DNA of 64,000 nt from positions 1-64,000 of the forward strand of contig JAAUZJ010000009.1 of the NCBI GenBank assembly GCA_014804695.1, read 5' to 3'. Position numbers and translations under genes: made by a program. This DNA is from Lachnospiraceae bacterium (GTDB lineage Bacteria > Bacillota > Clostridia > Lachnospirales > Lachnospiraceae). The notes beneath the pieces were generated by a model. The model had not been told where the DNA came from. It saw only the letters and a program-made list of their open reading frames with translations, and searched no databases. Below are positions 17,832 to 26,918 of the stretch, piece after piece; position 1 is the first letter of the stretch; each line of letters begins with the position of its first letter.

Positions 17832-18665
17832 ATGGCGAGGATTGCAATATTGAGCTACATTAAGAGAAGCAGTCCCGTACATGAATTGACGGGAACCACT
17901 AAGCTGATCTTCTTCATAGCATGGAGTGTGGCGAGTATGGTCACTTATGATACAAGGGTATTGTTTTGCATGTTGCTGATCAGTGTGGCGGTTTTTAAGG
18001 TAAGTAAGATCAAAATTCGGGATATCAGTATCGTACTCGGGCTGGCGGCAATTTTTCTTCTTATGAACAATCTGTTTGTGTATTTGTTTTCGCCCGAATA
18101 TGGGGTGGGACTGTATGAAAGCAGGACAGTTCTTTTAACTATTGCAGGACCTTATACGATCACACTGCAACAGTTATTTTATCATCTTAATATGACTATG
18201 AAGGTGATTTGTGTAGTGCCGGTGGCGCTTTTGTTTATTGCATGTACAGATCCCAGTGAGTTCGCAGCATCTCTTGCCAGCATAGGTGTCAGTTACCGTA
18301 TTGCTTATTCTGTCAGTCTTGCCTTGCGTTATATACCGGATGTACAAAGAGAATATCATAATATTAGTCAGGCACAGCAAGCGAGAGGAATCGACCTGTC
18401 AGGTAAAGATAAGCTGTTGACCAGAATGAAGAATTCTGTATCAATTCTGCTGCCTCTGATTTTATCAAGTCTGAATCGCATTGAGACGGTAAGTAATGCG
18501 ATGGAACTTCGTGGATTTGGTAAGAAAAAGAAACGTACCTGGTATATGAAACGTCCGATGAAGAGGAACGACTGGTTGACGATAGGGTTTGTACTGATGA
18601 TTCTGATTGTCGATTTAGTGGTGACATTCTGGGATGGAAGCCGCTATTATAATCCGTTTTTATAA
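17832..18665 (+). CDS. ecfT: ECF transporter transmembrane protein EcfT
   Basis: A 277-residue membrane protein with about five helices. The two coupling-helix motifs that touch the ATPases are QQARGID (about 181-187) and ELRGFGK (about 226-232), variants of the Ala-Arg-Gly motif. AAGGAGGTG precedes the ATG at 17832, one base after the ATPase stop, so the two genes are coupled. It completes the importer. A strong terminator follows. Confidence 0.9.
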   Translation: MARIAILSYIKRSSPVHELTGTTKLIFFIAWSVASMVTYDTRVLFCMLLISVAVFKVSKIKIRDISIVLGLAAIFLLMNNLFVYLFSPEYGVGLYESRTVLLTIAGPYTITLQQLFYHLNMTMKVICVVPVALLFIACTDPSEFAASLASIGVSYRIAYSVSLALRYIPDVQREYHNISQAQQARGIDLSGKDKLLTRMKNSVSILLPLILSSLNRIETVSNAMELRGFGKKKKRTWYMKRPMKRNDWLTIGFVLMILIVDLVVTFWDGSRYYNPFL

Positions 18666-18678
18666 TAAAGAATGACAT

Positions 18679-18734
18679 AACCGGAAGTGCACCCAAGTAA
18701 TTTTTACTGGCAGGCAATCTTCCGGTTTCTTTTT
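18679..18734 (+). terminator. Rho-independent terminator of the ECF operon
   Basis: AACCGGAAG (18679-18687) pairs with CTTCCGGTT (18719-18727). The loop holds a second small hairpin AGTAA/TTACT. A run TTCTTTTTT follows. It lies 14 bp after the ecfT stop codon. Confidence 0.85.
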
Positions 18735-18786
18735 TATCAAAAAAAGGATAGTATATAATTGAAACACATAAGTAAGGTAGACGGAG

Positions 18787-20220
18787 GTGGCAGAAATAGC
18801 TAAAGAAAGTAATATCTCGGACTGGCTTGATGACAAAAGAAAATTGTCATTCAGGCAGCAGATACAATTAGTAATAAGATTAAGTATTCCGGCTATTCTT
18901 GCCGAAATCACTTCTATCATCATGCAGTATATCGATGCGGCTATGGTTGGAAGTATGGGTGCGGAGGCGTCGGCTGCGATTGGAATTGTCACTAGTTCTA
19001 CATGGTTATTAGGCGGCCTGTGTATTTCGGCTGCAACAGGTTTTTCCGTTCAGGTGGCTCATCTTGTCGGAGCGGGTAACAAGGATGAGGCAAGAGAAGT
19101 TTTTGCTCATTCACTGAGGTTTGGGTTAGTGTTTGGAGTGCTCTTGGCCTTGTTTGGTATCTTGATCAGTCCGGTGCTTCCTGTATGGCTGGGAGGAAAA
19201 CCGGAGATCACATCGGCGGCGTCAGGATACTTTTTGATATTTGCATGCGCTTTGCCCGCGACTCAGTTTAGGCAGATTGCGGGAAGTATGCTTCAGTGCA
19301 GTGGAGATATGAAAACGCCCAGCGTACTTAACATTGCAATGTGTGTGTTGGATGTGGTTTTCAATTCTCTGTTAATTTTTCCTGTCAGACAAATAAATAT
19401 TAACGGTTTTCAGATAACAATAGCCGGTGCTGGTCTGGGTGTATCGGGCGCAGCCTTGGGCACAGCGCTGTCAGAGGTGGTCATTGCGGCATTAATGCTG
19501 TGGGCTGCATGCACGAAATCGGACTATTTGAAAATAACATTCAGTAAGAAAAGAAGAAGGAATACTGCTTATTATAAAAGAGCGGCACAGATATCACTGC
19601 CGATTGCATTTGAACATACTATTTTATGTGGAGCGCAGGTGGCGCTGACGCATATTACGGCGCCTTTAGGAACGGTGGCTATTGCGGCAAACACATTGGC
19701 AGTTACGGCAGAAAGTTTCTGTTATATGCCGGGATACGGAGTGGGAACCGCGGCTACGACTCTTGTGGGGCAGAGCCTTGGAGCCGGGAAAAAGGAACTT
19801 GCGAAGAGGTATGCATGGCTTTCGGTTGCCTTGGGGGTAGGCCTCATGTCGTTTATGGGCATTTTGATGTTTCTGTTTGCGCCGTATATGTTTGCCATGC
19901 TTACACCGGATGAGGAGGTTCGTGTGATTGGTGCGCAGATATTAAGGATAGAGGCCTTTGCAGAGCCGCTTTATGCGGCATCAATTGTTGTCGCAGGAGC
20001 CTTGCGTGGTGCAGGGGATACGCGTATTCCCAGTATTATTAATTTAGTCAGTATGTGGGGAGTGCGTATAACAGCAGCAGCCCTGTTAGCTCCGAGGATC
20101 GGGCTGCGTGGTGTGTGGCTGGCAATGTGCGGTGAGCTATGCTTCAGAGGAGTGCTTTTTCTGATTCGTTTAAAACGTGGAAAGTGGCTTTGTAATAGTC
20201 TTATTACTGTGGTAAAATAA
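18787..20220 (+). CDS. MATE family efflux transporter
   Basis: About 477 residues with twelve membrane segments in two homologous halves, typical of MATE antiporters that export drugs or metabolites with Na+ or H+. Landmarks are LSIPAILAEITSIIMQYIDA near residue 40, and MPGYGVGTAATTLVGQSLGA near 317. It also keeps QFRQIAGSMLQ and GALRGAGDTRIP, one from each half. The start is uncertain: the GTG at 18787 lies within GGAGGTGG and so has the ribosome binding site too close. No better in-frame ATG or GTG exists before the first helix. A TATAAT box is at 18754-18759. It is monocistronic. Confidence 0.85.
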   Translation: MAEIAKESNISDWLDDKRKLSFRQQIQLVIRLSIPAILAEITSIIMQYIDAAMVGSMGAEASAAIGIVTSSTWLLGGLCISAATGFSVQVAHLVGAGNKDEAREVFAHSLRFGLVFGVLLALFGILISPVLPVWLGGKPEITSAASGYFLIFACALPATQFRQIAGSMLQCSGDMKTPSVLNIAMCVLDVVFNSLLIFPVRQININGFQITIAGAGLGVSGAALGTALSEVVIAALMLWAACTKSDYLKITFSKKRRRNTAYYKRAAQISLPIAFEHTILCGAQVALTHITAPLGTVAIAANTLAVTAESFCYMPGYGVGTAATTLVGQSLGAGKKELAKRYAWLSVALGVGLMSFMGILMFLFAPYMFAMLTPDEEVRVIGAQILRIEAFAEPLYAASIVVAGALRGAGDTRIPSIINLVSMWGVRITAAALLAPRIGLRGVWLAMCGELCFRGVLFLIRLKRGKWLCNSLITVVK

Positions 20221-20276
20221 GGCGTAATCGGAGTATTAAATAGGTAAGTGAGAAAATTTTAGGAGGGTGATGTATT

Positions 20277-21101
20277 ATGTTTGAATTTACAGATGATTGC
20301 AGAACGGGAATAGAGGAGATTGATGCGGAACATCAATATCTGTTTAAATTGTTAAATAAAGCATATGTTCTTGCGACGACGGATTATCAAAATGATTATT
20401 ACCAGCAATTAAAAGAGTTGTTCACGAAGCTTGATAATTATGCGGAAGCACATTTTGCGCATGAAGAGGAATATATGATGAAGATACGTGATCCGGAGCT
20501 GATACTCCAACGGTCGCAGCATGCATTTTTCCGTGAAAAGGTACTCGCTTTTGACTTTGAAAATATAGATGATATAGAGGATCAGCAGCGTGTGCTTGTT
20601 GAACTTGTAAATTTCTTAAGCAAATGGCTTTACCGTCATATTTTAAGCAGTGATATTCTGATTGGAAAACTGCCGCCGTTAGAAGAATGGATGATAAAAG
20701 AAAATCCTTGTGAGTTTACGGAAGAGTATCTTACCGGTATAGATTTAATTGACAAGGAGCATGAAGAACTTTTTCATATTGTAGACAGGGCAAATCGTTT
20801 GGTTAAATCCTTTGATGCATCTTCAAGCTATGATAAAATTATGCAGATACTGGATGAGCTAAAAGCCTATACCAAAAACCATTTCGAGGATGAAGAAGAG
20901 TATATGGAAAGCATCCATTATGAAGGTCTTGAAGCACAGAAACGTGCACATGAAGCTTTTATTGATAAATTGGAAAATATTGATTTTGAGGAAATCGAAA
21001 ATAATCCCGAAGAATATTTGCAGAAGTTAATTGAATTTTTGCTGGGATGGCTGATCAATCATATATTACATACGGATAAAAAAATTCCAAAGAATAATTA
21101 A
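20277..21101 (+). CDS. Tandem hemerythrin-domain protein
   Basis: A 274-residue protein with two bacteriohemerythrin domains. Domain 1 (1-130) has IDAEHQYLF, HFAHEEEYM and RHILSSD. Domain 2 (about 143-274) has IDKEHEELF, HFEDEEEYM and NHILHTD. Each keeps the His, Asp and Glu set that binds a di-iron centre and oxygen. In anaerobes this serves as oxygen scavenging or sensing. The conserved His in the third helix is present in SQHAFFREK and RAHEAFIDK. AGGAGGGTGATG supports the start. Cytoplasmic. A hairpin separates it from the convergent PadR gene. Confidence 0.9.
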   Translation: MFEFTDDCRTGIEEIDAEHQYLFKLLNKAYVLATTDYQNDYYQQLKELFTKLDNYAEAHFAHEEEYMMKIRDPELILQRSQHAFFREKVLAFDFENIDDIEDQQRVLVELVNFLSKWLYRHILSSDILIGKLPPLEEWMIKENPCEFTEEYLTGIDLIDKEHEELFHIVDRANRLVKSFDASSSYDKIMQILDELKAYTKNHFEDEEEYMESIHYEGLEAQKRAHEAFIDKLENIDFEEIENNPEEYLQKLIEFLLGWLINHILHTDKKIPKNN

Positions 21102-21108
21102 AATGTAA

Positions 21109-21146
21109 TAGCTGGGCTGATATGGATTTTCCTTATCAGCTCGCTA
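21109..21146. terminator. Hairpin between convergent genes
   Basis: GCTGATA (21116-21122) pairs with TATCAGC (21134-21140), extended by TAGC/GCTA (21109-21112 with 21143-21146) across a small internal loop. It sits between the ends of the hemerythrin and padR genes. No clear U tract follows on either strand, so its termination role is tentative. Confidence 0.4.
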
Positions 21147-21159
21147 TGCTTAATGTAAC

Positions 21160-21699
21160 TTATATATTTTTATTGTCAAAATAATCTTTTAATGATTCTA
21201 ACCAGTTTTCAATTGCCTGGGTAAGAATGTACTGTTGCTGTAAAACAGCTTTGCCTGTTTTAGGAATGTCGGGTATGTTTTCTTTTTTAAGAAGATTTTC
21301 TTCCTGATATGATTTTAATAGTTTTACGTTTTTTTCAATTTCTGTCAGACATATTTTTTGATTTGCAGGTGACAGACTGTCCAAATTGACTATAACAGCA
21401 TTAAAATCAAGATATATGTTGACAGATTTTGAAGCTATTTCAAACATTAGTTTTTCAAATTCTATTTCGCCTTTATCAGTTAGTGAATATACTGCTTTTT
21501 CAGGCATTTTCCCTTCCTTTTCAATATGACTTTTGATAAGACCTTTTTCTTCCAGCTGAATGACCTTTTTGTATATAGAAGGGGTGCTGATTTTTACCCA
21601 CTTTGATATATTACGGTATTCGACCAGTTTTTGAATATCATAAGCGCTCAATGATTCTTTTTTTAAAATCCCTAAAACAATCAAATCTATTGTGGCCAT
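21160..21699 (-). CDS. PadR family transcriptional regulator
   Basis: A 179-residue regulator. The N-terminal winged helix begins TIDLIVLGILKKESLSAYDIQ and contains TPSIYKKVIQLEEKGLI and the wing YSLTDKGEIEFEKL, all standard for PadR. The C-terminal half is a helical dimerisation domain. It is divergent from a MATE gene and separated by two copies of a palindromic repeat, so it probably represses both itself and the pump and lets go on binding a drug. AAGGAG seven bases from the ATG supports the start. Confidence 0.9.
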   Translation of the reverse strand: MATIDLIVLGILKKESLSAYDIQKLVEYRNISKWVKISTPSIYKKVIQLEEKGLIKSHIEKEGKMPEKAVYSLTDKGEIEFEKLMFEIASKSVNIYLDFNAVIVNLDSLSPANQKICLTEIEKNVKLLKSYQEENLLKKENIPDIPKTGKAVLQQQYILTQAIENWLESLKDYFDNKNI

Positions 21700-21718
21700 A
21701 AATATCTCCTTTTTATTC

Positions 21719-21785
21719 TTGACAACTACTATAAATTATAGTACTATAGCTTTTGTGTTGCAACTACTATAAAATACAGTACTAT
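21719..21785. promoter_or_regulatory. Divergent padR/MATE promoters with duplicated operator
   Basis: Two near-identical units of about 25 bp, 38 bp apart, each carry the palindrome TACTATA-N3-TATAGTA or a close variant. On the + strand TTGACA (21719-21724) and TACTAT (21742-21747) are 17 bp apart; a second TTGCAA/TACTAT pair lies at 21758-21785 with 16 bp. On the minus strand TTGCAA (21763-21758) and TATAAT (21740-21735) are 17 bp apart. The palindromes overlap all of these, as expected for a PadR operator. Confidence 0.7.
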
Positions 21786-21821
21786 AAAATATATTACTGT
21801 TAATTGAAAGGAGTATTAGAC

Positions 21822-23177
21822 ATGAACGAACAAAGTAAAAAAATGAAGTTGCTTGAAGAGGTGCCAATACCAAAAGCACTTTTGGCGTTGGGACTTCCAA
21901 CGATGATTGGTATGTTGATCAATGCGTTGTATAATCTGATTGATACATATTTTGTTGGTAGACTTGGGACAGAACATATGGGTGCGATTACAGTAGCTTA
22001 TCCGCTTGGACAGGTCATTGTAGGTGTGGGATTGCTATTTGGAAATGGCGCTGCCGCATACCTTTCAAGGCTGTTGGGAAGAGGAGACAAAGAAACAGCA
22101 AATAAGGTAGCAAGTACTGCCTTGTATAGCAGTGTTTGTAGTGGAGCAGTTGTTATATTTTGCTCTATGATTTTTATAAAGCCGATCTTAAAGCAGTTAG
22201 GTGCAATCGATAGTGTTATGCCCTATGCACTTACCTATACGAGAATATATATTGTGTTTTCTATTTTTAATGTATTTAACGTTACCATGAATAATATTGT
22301 ATCCAGTGAAGGAGCTGCTAAAACAGCTATGTTTGCGTTGATAACTGGAGCAGTATTAAATGTAATATTGGATCCGATTCTTATATATGGCCTTAACCTT
22401 GGCATTGCAGGGGCTGCAATTGCTACGGCTGCTTCGCAGGTTGTTTCGACAGTTGTATACCTTTGCTATATTTTTAAGAAAAAAAGTGTGTTTCATTTTC
22501 ATATTAAAGAATTTTGTTTTACGAAGGATATTATGTCCGAAATCTTAAAGATAGGTATTCCGACATTGCTATTTCAGATTTTAACCAGTCTTTCAGTTGC
22601 GATGACGAATGATGCGGCAGCGGAGTATGGTGGTTCGGCGCTTGCAGCAATGGGGCCGGTTACAAAAATTATGTCTATTGGAAGTCTGGTTGTGTTTGGA
22701 TTTTTAAAAGGTTTTCAGCCAATTGCCGGATTTAGCTACGGTTCAAAAAAATATGAACGCTTGCGTGAAGCTATAAGAATATCAATTATGTGGTCTACTA
22801 TGTTTTGCGTGCTTTTTGGCTTGATGCTTATTATTTTTCCTAGGGTTATTGTTTCTCAATTTGCAAAAAATGATATGGAGATGGTTCGTGTTGGTCAGAT
22901 GGCATTACGGGCGAATGGAATTTCTTTCATGCTGTTTGGATTTCATACAGTATATTCATTTCTTTTTCTTGTAATGGGAAAAGCGAAAGAAGGATGTATT
23001 CTTGGATCGTGCCGACAGGGAATCTGTTTTGTACCTGTTATTTTGTTCCTTCCAGGGATTTTGGGGCTGAGAGGTGTAATTTATGCGCAGCCTATAGCGG
23101 ATATTATCACTGCTGTTGTTACTGTATTTATGGCATATAATCTCCATAAGAAAGCAGGTATAAACCCCAAGTTATAA
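21822..23177 (+). CDS. MATE family efflux transporter (PadR-linked)
   Basis: A 451-residue twelve-helix MATE protein. It begins with the cytoplasmic LLEEVPIPKALLALGLPT, then DTYFVGRLGTEHMGAITVAYP, and keeps FNVTMNNIVSSEGAAKTAM and GFLKGFQPIAGFSYGSKKYER. These match the multidrug or NorM-like branch that is often paired with PadR. AAAGGAG before ATG 21822 supports this start; an upstream in-frame ATG at 21804 has no ribosome binding site. Expression is probably controlled by the neighbouring PadR through the repeated operator. Confidence 0.88.
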   Translation: MNEQSKKMKLLEEVPIPKALLALGLPTMIGMLINALYNLIDTYFVGRLGTEHMGAITVAYPLGQVIVGVGLLFGNGAAAYLSRLLGRGDKETANKVASTALYSSVCSGAVVIFCSMIFIKPILKQLGAIDSVMPYALTYTRIYIVFSIFNVFNVTMNNIVSSEGAAKTAMFALITGAVLNVILDPILIYGLNLGIAGAAIATAASQVVSTVVYLCYIFKKKSVFHFHIKEFCFTKDIMSEILKIGIPTLLFQILTSLSVAMTNDAAAEYGGSALAAMGPVTKIMSIGSLVVFGFLKGFQPIAGFSYGSKKYERLREAIRISIMWSTMFCVLFGLMLIIFPRVIVSQFAKNDMEMVRVGQMALRANGISFMLFGFHTVYSFLFLVMGKAKEGCILGSCRQGICFVPVILFLPGILGLRGVIYAQPIADIITAVVTVFMAYNLHKKAGINPKL

Positions 23178-23267
23178 AATATCATTTTAAGTGGTGGAGA
23201 TGTATGGGGGAAATATGGTAGAATATTTTTAATGCACATATTGACTTTGGAGGTATCTGCTCTCATA

Positions 23268-23720
23268 ATGAGAAAAATATATTTTTATGAGCCGTGTTTT
23301 TTCATATTCTTTGGAATGTTTCATTTACACAGAATATGGGGACTTATTGACAGGGAATCTTATGCCGCATTTTGGATTGGTGTGATGGAAAACAAAGGGC
23401 TATTTTATTTTGGGCTAATGGGTATATTGGCAGTGCTTTGTATATTAGGGATTGTTACATTTTTCAGAAATCTGCATCGTAATTATTGGTGGAGATGGAT
23501 TTACTTATGCGGAGGATGCTATTTGCTATTTGATTTGTTTGCCATAGCAACAGGCATGGAATTTTGGCACAAGCTGCTAGCTGCAATGTTTGATGTGACA
23601 GCGCCTTATTGGAATCTGCTTTGGGGTGGATTTATTGTGTTGGGCGGTTTTATTTTTGTGCTTGGCTGTTTATTATTAAAAGTGAAATTAAGTGAGACAA
23701 AGCATATTAAGGATCAATGA
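23268..23720 (+). CDS. Conserved membrane protein, unknown function
   Basis: A protein of about 150 residues with four or five membrane segments and an odd richness in Trp and Phe (RNYWWRWIYL, PYWNLLWGGF). No family is recognised. The start is uncertain: ATG 23268 has GGAGG 14 bases upstream, while an in-frame ATG at 23232 has none. The stop codon overlaps the next ATG by four bases (ATGA), so it is coupled to the acyltransferase gene and may assist it. Confidence 0.6.
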   Translation: MRKIYFYEPCFFIFFGMFHLHRIWGLIDRESYAAFWIGVMENKGLFYFGLMGILAVLCILGIVTFFRNLHRNYWWRWIYLCGGCYLLFDLFAIATGMEFWHKLLAAMFDVTAPYWNLLWGGFIVLGGFIFVLGCLLLKVKLSETKHIKDQ

Positions 23721-24790
23721 TGAAAGAAGAAAAAAGCGTAATACGAAAACATTATATTGATAACCTGCGAAATTTAACTATTCTGCTATTATTTCCGGTA
23801 CATACATTTATGATTTGGAATGATTTTGGTTCCCAATTCTATATTTGGCAGGGAGAAAACAAAATACTAAGCACATTGATCGTATTGGTAAATCCATGGT
23901 TTATGCCGTTACTTTTTGTCTTAGCAGGTATGAGTGCACGATACGCATTGGAAAAAAGAACAAATAAGGAATTTGTTTTGCAGCGGATTAATAAATTGCT
24001 GATTCCGTTTGTTGGTGGAATGATATTTATTGTGCCATTCCAGACATTGTATGCGAGAAAATTTTTTGATAACTATGAGGGGAGTATATCGGATAATTTG
24101 ATATACTTTTTTACACATATTACAGATTTCAGTGGTTATGATGGGGCATTTACTCCGGGGCATCTGTGGTTTATTTTATTTTTGTTTTTGATCTCATTGA
24201 TTGCGTTGATTATTTTCCAACTGGTGCCTTATGAGAAGATTGCGGCCTATGTAGGAAAGATACCAGTTTTCGGTGTAATACTTATCTTTATTCCGGTATG
24301 GCTAATGTACTATTTAGGGAATTTTGGCGGTTTTAGTATAGGGAAGAACTTAGCTTTATACTTGGCAGGATATTATGTGTTGAGTAATGAATTGAATATA
24401 GAAAAAATTGAAAAAAGTTTTAAATGGTTATCTGGTTTATGTATGATCGGAACGATTGCGTCGGTTACGATATATTATAAGTATGCTTATTATGGTGATT
24501 TGTGGGTGAACTTTATTGGTTGGCTTTCGATTCTGTGTCTGCTTATTTTTGGAAAAAGATTTTTAAATAGAAAAACAGGTTTTACGGATTACTTTAATAA
24601 GGCATCTTATCCAATATATATTTTACATCAGTCAATTTTAGTAGTTTTGGCATATTATGTTGTGCGGATGAACGATATTTTGTGGGTGCAGGTTTTTTGT
24701 ATTTGTATTGGGAGTTTTTTGTTGACGGTGTTGGCTTATCACTTAATAAGATTGATTCCGGTTGTTAAGAAAATAGTTGGGATGAGATAA
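23717..24790 (+). CDS. Membrane acyltransferase (acyltransferase-3/OpgC-like)
   Basis: A 357-residue membrane protein with about ten helices. The opening RKHYIDNLRNLTILLLFPVH and the middle FTPGHLWFILFLFLISLIAL match acyltransferase-3 proteins of the OpgC/MdoC branch, which transfer acetyl or succinyl groups to glycans or lipids across the membrane. The catalytic His of the family may be in LLFPVHTFM (about residue 27). It overlaps the upstream gene by four bases. The acceptor is unknown. Confidence 0.8.
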   Translation: MMKEEKSVIRKHYIDNLRNLTILLLFPVHTFMIWNDFGSQFYIWQGENKILSTLIVLVNPWFMPLLFVLAGMSARYALEKRTNKEFVLQRINKLLIPFVGGMIFIVPFQTLYARKFFDNYEGSISDNLIYFFTHITDFSGYDGAFTPGHLWFILFLFLISLIALIIFQLVPYEKIAAYVGKIPVFGVILIFIPVWLMYYLGNFGGFSIGKNLALYLAGYYVLSNELNIEKIEKSFKWLSGLCMIGTIASVTIYYKYAYYGDLWVNFIGWLSILCLLIFGKRFLNRKTGFTDYFNKASYPIYILHQSILVVLAYYVVRMNDILWVQVFCICIGSFLLTVLAYHLIRLIPVVKKIVGMR

Positions 24791-24846
24791 CAGATTATAG
24801 CATTGAATGATAAAGTCAAAAATTGTAAAGTAATTTATATCTCATA

Positions 24847-24890
24847 TTTACTTTCTCGCTTAAAAATATTATAATTTAAGCGAAAAAGTA
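24847..24890 (+). promoter_or_regulatory. abiE promoter overlapped by a 16-bp palindrome
   Basis: TTTACT (24847-24852) and TATAAT (24870-24875) are 17 bp apart. A 16-bp inverted repeat with one mismatch (24849-24864 with 24875-24890) covers both boxes, with the -10 in its 10-bp centre. This fits autorepression by the AbiEi antitoxin, which is known to bind inverted repeats in its own promoter. Confidence 0.75.
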
Positions 24891-24904
24891 ATGAGGTGCG
24901 TCGC

Positions 24905-25498
24905 ATGAACAAAAATGAAATTTTGCAACAATTGATAGAGGAAAATAATGGATATCTTCTCTCATCCAAGGTAAAAGAGAAAAATATCTCAAAAACATTT
25001 CTGGCAAAATATGTAAAAGAAAATGATCTGGAGAGGGTAGCAAGAGGCATCTATATTACAGAAGATGTGTGGCCGGACGAACTGTATATTATGCAAGTGA
25101 GAAATGCGGCGGTTATTTTTTCGGGTGAAACAGCGCTATATCTTCATGGTTTAATAGACAGAGAATATTCGGAGATTTGTGTTTCCGTACCGACAGGTTA
25201 CAATGCCACTCATTTAAAAACAGGCAATGTGCAGGTAAAATATGCATCGAAAAAAAGATACGGACTTGGAGTGTGTACAGTACCTTCGACGAGTGGAAAT
25301 ATGGTTAGAGTCTATGATAGAGAACGATGTATCTGTGACTTGGTTTCAGACAGAAATAAAATAGAAGTACAGAATTTTCAAACTGCAATGAAGGAGTATA
25401 TGTTAGGAAAAGGCAAGAAATTATCTAGGCTGATTGAATACGCGGAGAAGCTTGGGATGAGAGATGAAGTGATGAAATATGTGGAGGTATTTGGATGA
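24905..25498 (+). CDS. abiEi: AbiEi-type antitoxin / transcriptional repressor
   Basis: A 197-residue type IV antitoxin. The N-terminal winged helix includes KEKNISKTFLAKYVKENDL (about residues 26-44) and LERVARGIYITED, standard for AbiEi. The rest (GETALYLHGLIDREYSEIC and onward) is the AbiEi C-terminal domain. It represses its own operon and blocks the toxin without direct binding. GAGGTG before ATG 24905 is preferred to the GTG at 24896. The stop overlaps the toxin start by four bases. Confidence 0.9.
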   Translation: MNKNEILQQLIEENNGYLLSSKVKEKNISKTFLAKYVKENDLERVARGIYITEDVWPDELYIMQVRNAAVIFSGETALYLHGLIDREYSEICVSVPTGYNATHLKTGNVQVKYASKKRYGLGVCTVPSTSGNMVRVYDRERCICDLVSDRNKIEVQNFQTAMKEYMLGKGKKLSRLIEYAEKLGMRDEVMKYVEVFG

Positions 25499-26343
25499 TT
25501 CATACATCAAAACAGCTTAAAGATAAAGTGCGAAATATCTCCCGAGGGGATAATAATATAGCAAAGGCGCTGATTAGAAATTTTATCATGGAGCGTTTTT
25601 TGGAACGAGTATCCGTGTCCGATTACCGTAATAATTTTATACTTAAAGGAGGTATGCTTGTTGCTGCAATTGTAGGTGTTGATATGAGGGCTACCATAGA
25701 TATTGATGCAACGGTTAAATCGCTTCCGGTGAATGTGAACGATGCACAGAGGATTGTTTCTGAAATTTGTGATATTCAACTGGAAGACGGTGTTAGTTTT
25801 CGTATTACCTCTGTGTCAGATATTATGACTGATTTCGAATACCCCGGCATTAGAATGATGCTTGAAGCTGCGTTGGAAAGAATGAGACAGGTTATAAAGA
25901 TTGATATTTCGACGGATGATGTGATTACACCATCAGCGGTGGAGTATGAGTATAAGCTAATGTTTGAAGATAGAACGATTTCGCTTCTTACATATAATGT
26001 GGAGACATTGCTTGCTGAGAAAATACAGACAATTTTTGCAAGGGGAATTGCAAATACCAGATTGAGGGATTTTTATGATGTATACGAAATTATGAAAATA
26101 TGTGCAGACGAGGTGGATAAACCTCTCCTTTTGAAAGCATTTCATGCAACCTGTAAGAAGAGAGAAAGCGTATTCTCAAAAGAAGAGATGTTAGAAACCA
26201 TGACAATGATAGAAAAAGATCCGGGGATGGCGGGAATGTGGGAGCAGTTTAGGAAAAAGAATTATTTTGTATGTGATTTGGAATGGAACGATGTGTTAAG
26301 TGGTGTTTTAAATGTAATTTCTACATACATAGCGGATTGCTAA
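25495..26343 (+). CDS. abiEii: AbiEii-type nucleotidyltransferase toxin
   Basis: A 282-residue toxin with the nucleotidyltransferase motif FILKGGMLVAAIVG (about 48-61) followed by RATIDIDATV (about 66-75), the G-G and D-x-D metal-binding set of the AbiEii family. Later motifs ETLLAEKIQTIFARG (about 170-184) and RLRDFYDVYEI are also conserved. The related toxin MenT/AbiEii transfers nucleotides to tRNA or other targets to stop growth and give abortive infection. It is translationally coupled to the antitoxin. Confidence 0.9.
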   Translation: MIHTSKQLKDKVRNISRGDNNIAKALIRNFIMERFLERVSVSDYRNNFILKGGMLVAAIVGVDMRATIDIDATVKSLPVNVNDAQRIVSEICDIQLEDGVSFRITSVSDIMTDFEYPGIRMMLEAALERMRQVIKIDISTDDVITPSAVEYEYKLMFEDRTISLLTYNVETLLAEKIQTIFARGIANTRLRDFYDVYEIMKICADEVDKPLLLKAFHATCKKRESVFSKEEMLETMTMIEKDPGMAGMWEQFRKKNYFVCDLEWNDVLSGVLNVISTYIADC

Positions 26344-26383
26344 TGCTATTTTATTTTTAGATTACAGCAAGGAGAGAATGTAT

Positions 26384-26893
26384 ATGGAGTGTATGATACG
26401 TGAATGGAAAATAGAAGATGCAGCCGGTTTGGCGGAAATGTTGAATAATAAAAACATACTTAACAACCTGCGTGACGGATTACCTTATCCATATACAAAA
26501 AACGATGCGCAGGAATATATTACGTCAATGCTTTCGGCTGATAAAACAAAAACTTTTGCATTTGCGATAACTGTTGATAATAAGGTAGTTGGCAGTATAG
26601 GGATTTTTCGATGTGATAACATCCATTTTAGGACTGCTGAAATGGGGTATTATATCGGAGAGCCTTATTGGGGCAAAGGTTTGGGAACATGTGCCGTAAA
26701 GCAGGCTTGCAGTTATGTGTTTGAGCATACTGATATCATCAGAATATTTGCTGAGCCATTTGCTTATAATGTGGCGTCATGCCGTGTTTTAGAAAAAGCG
26801 GGTTTTCAGTTTGAGGGGTTGCTTAGAAGTAATGCGTTTAAAAACGGAAAAGTTGTAGATATGAAAATGTATTCTTTGATTAGGGAAATTTAG
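26384..26893 (+). CDS. GNAT acetyltransferase (RimJ/RimL-like)
   Basis: A 169-residue GNAT protein. It begins MIREWKIEDAAGLAEML and contains GYYIGEPYWGKGLGTCAVKQ, the acetyl-CoA loop, at about 87-106. The tail NVASCRVLEKAGFQFEGLLR is the RimL-type C-terminal motif. It probably acetylates a small substrate or an N-terminus. ATG 26384 has AAGGAGAG at normal spacing; the ATG at 26378 is too close to it. First in a run of acetyltransferase and Nudix genes. Confidence 0.88.
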   Translation: MECMIREWKIEDAAGLAEMLNNKNILNNLRDGLPYPYTKNDAQEYITSMLSADKTKTFAFAITVDNKVVGSIGIFRCDNIHFRTAEMGYYIGEPYWGKGLGTCAVKQACSYVFEHTDIIRIFAEPFAYNVASCRVLEKAGFQFEGLLRSNAFKNGKVVDMKMYSLIREI

Positions 26894-26918
26894 TACCAAG
26901 ACGCTGTTGGCGTCGGCC

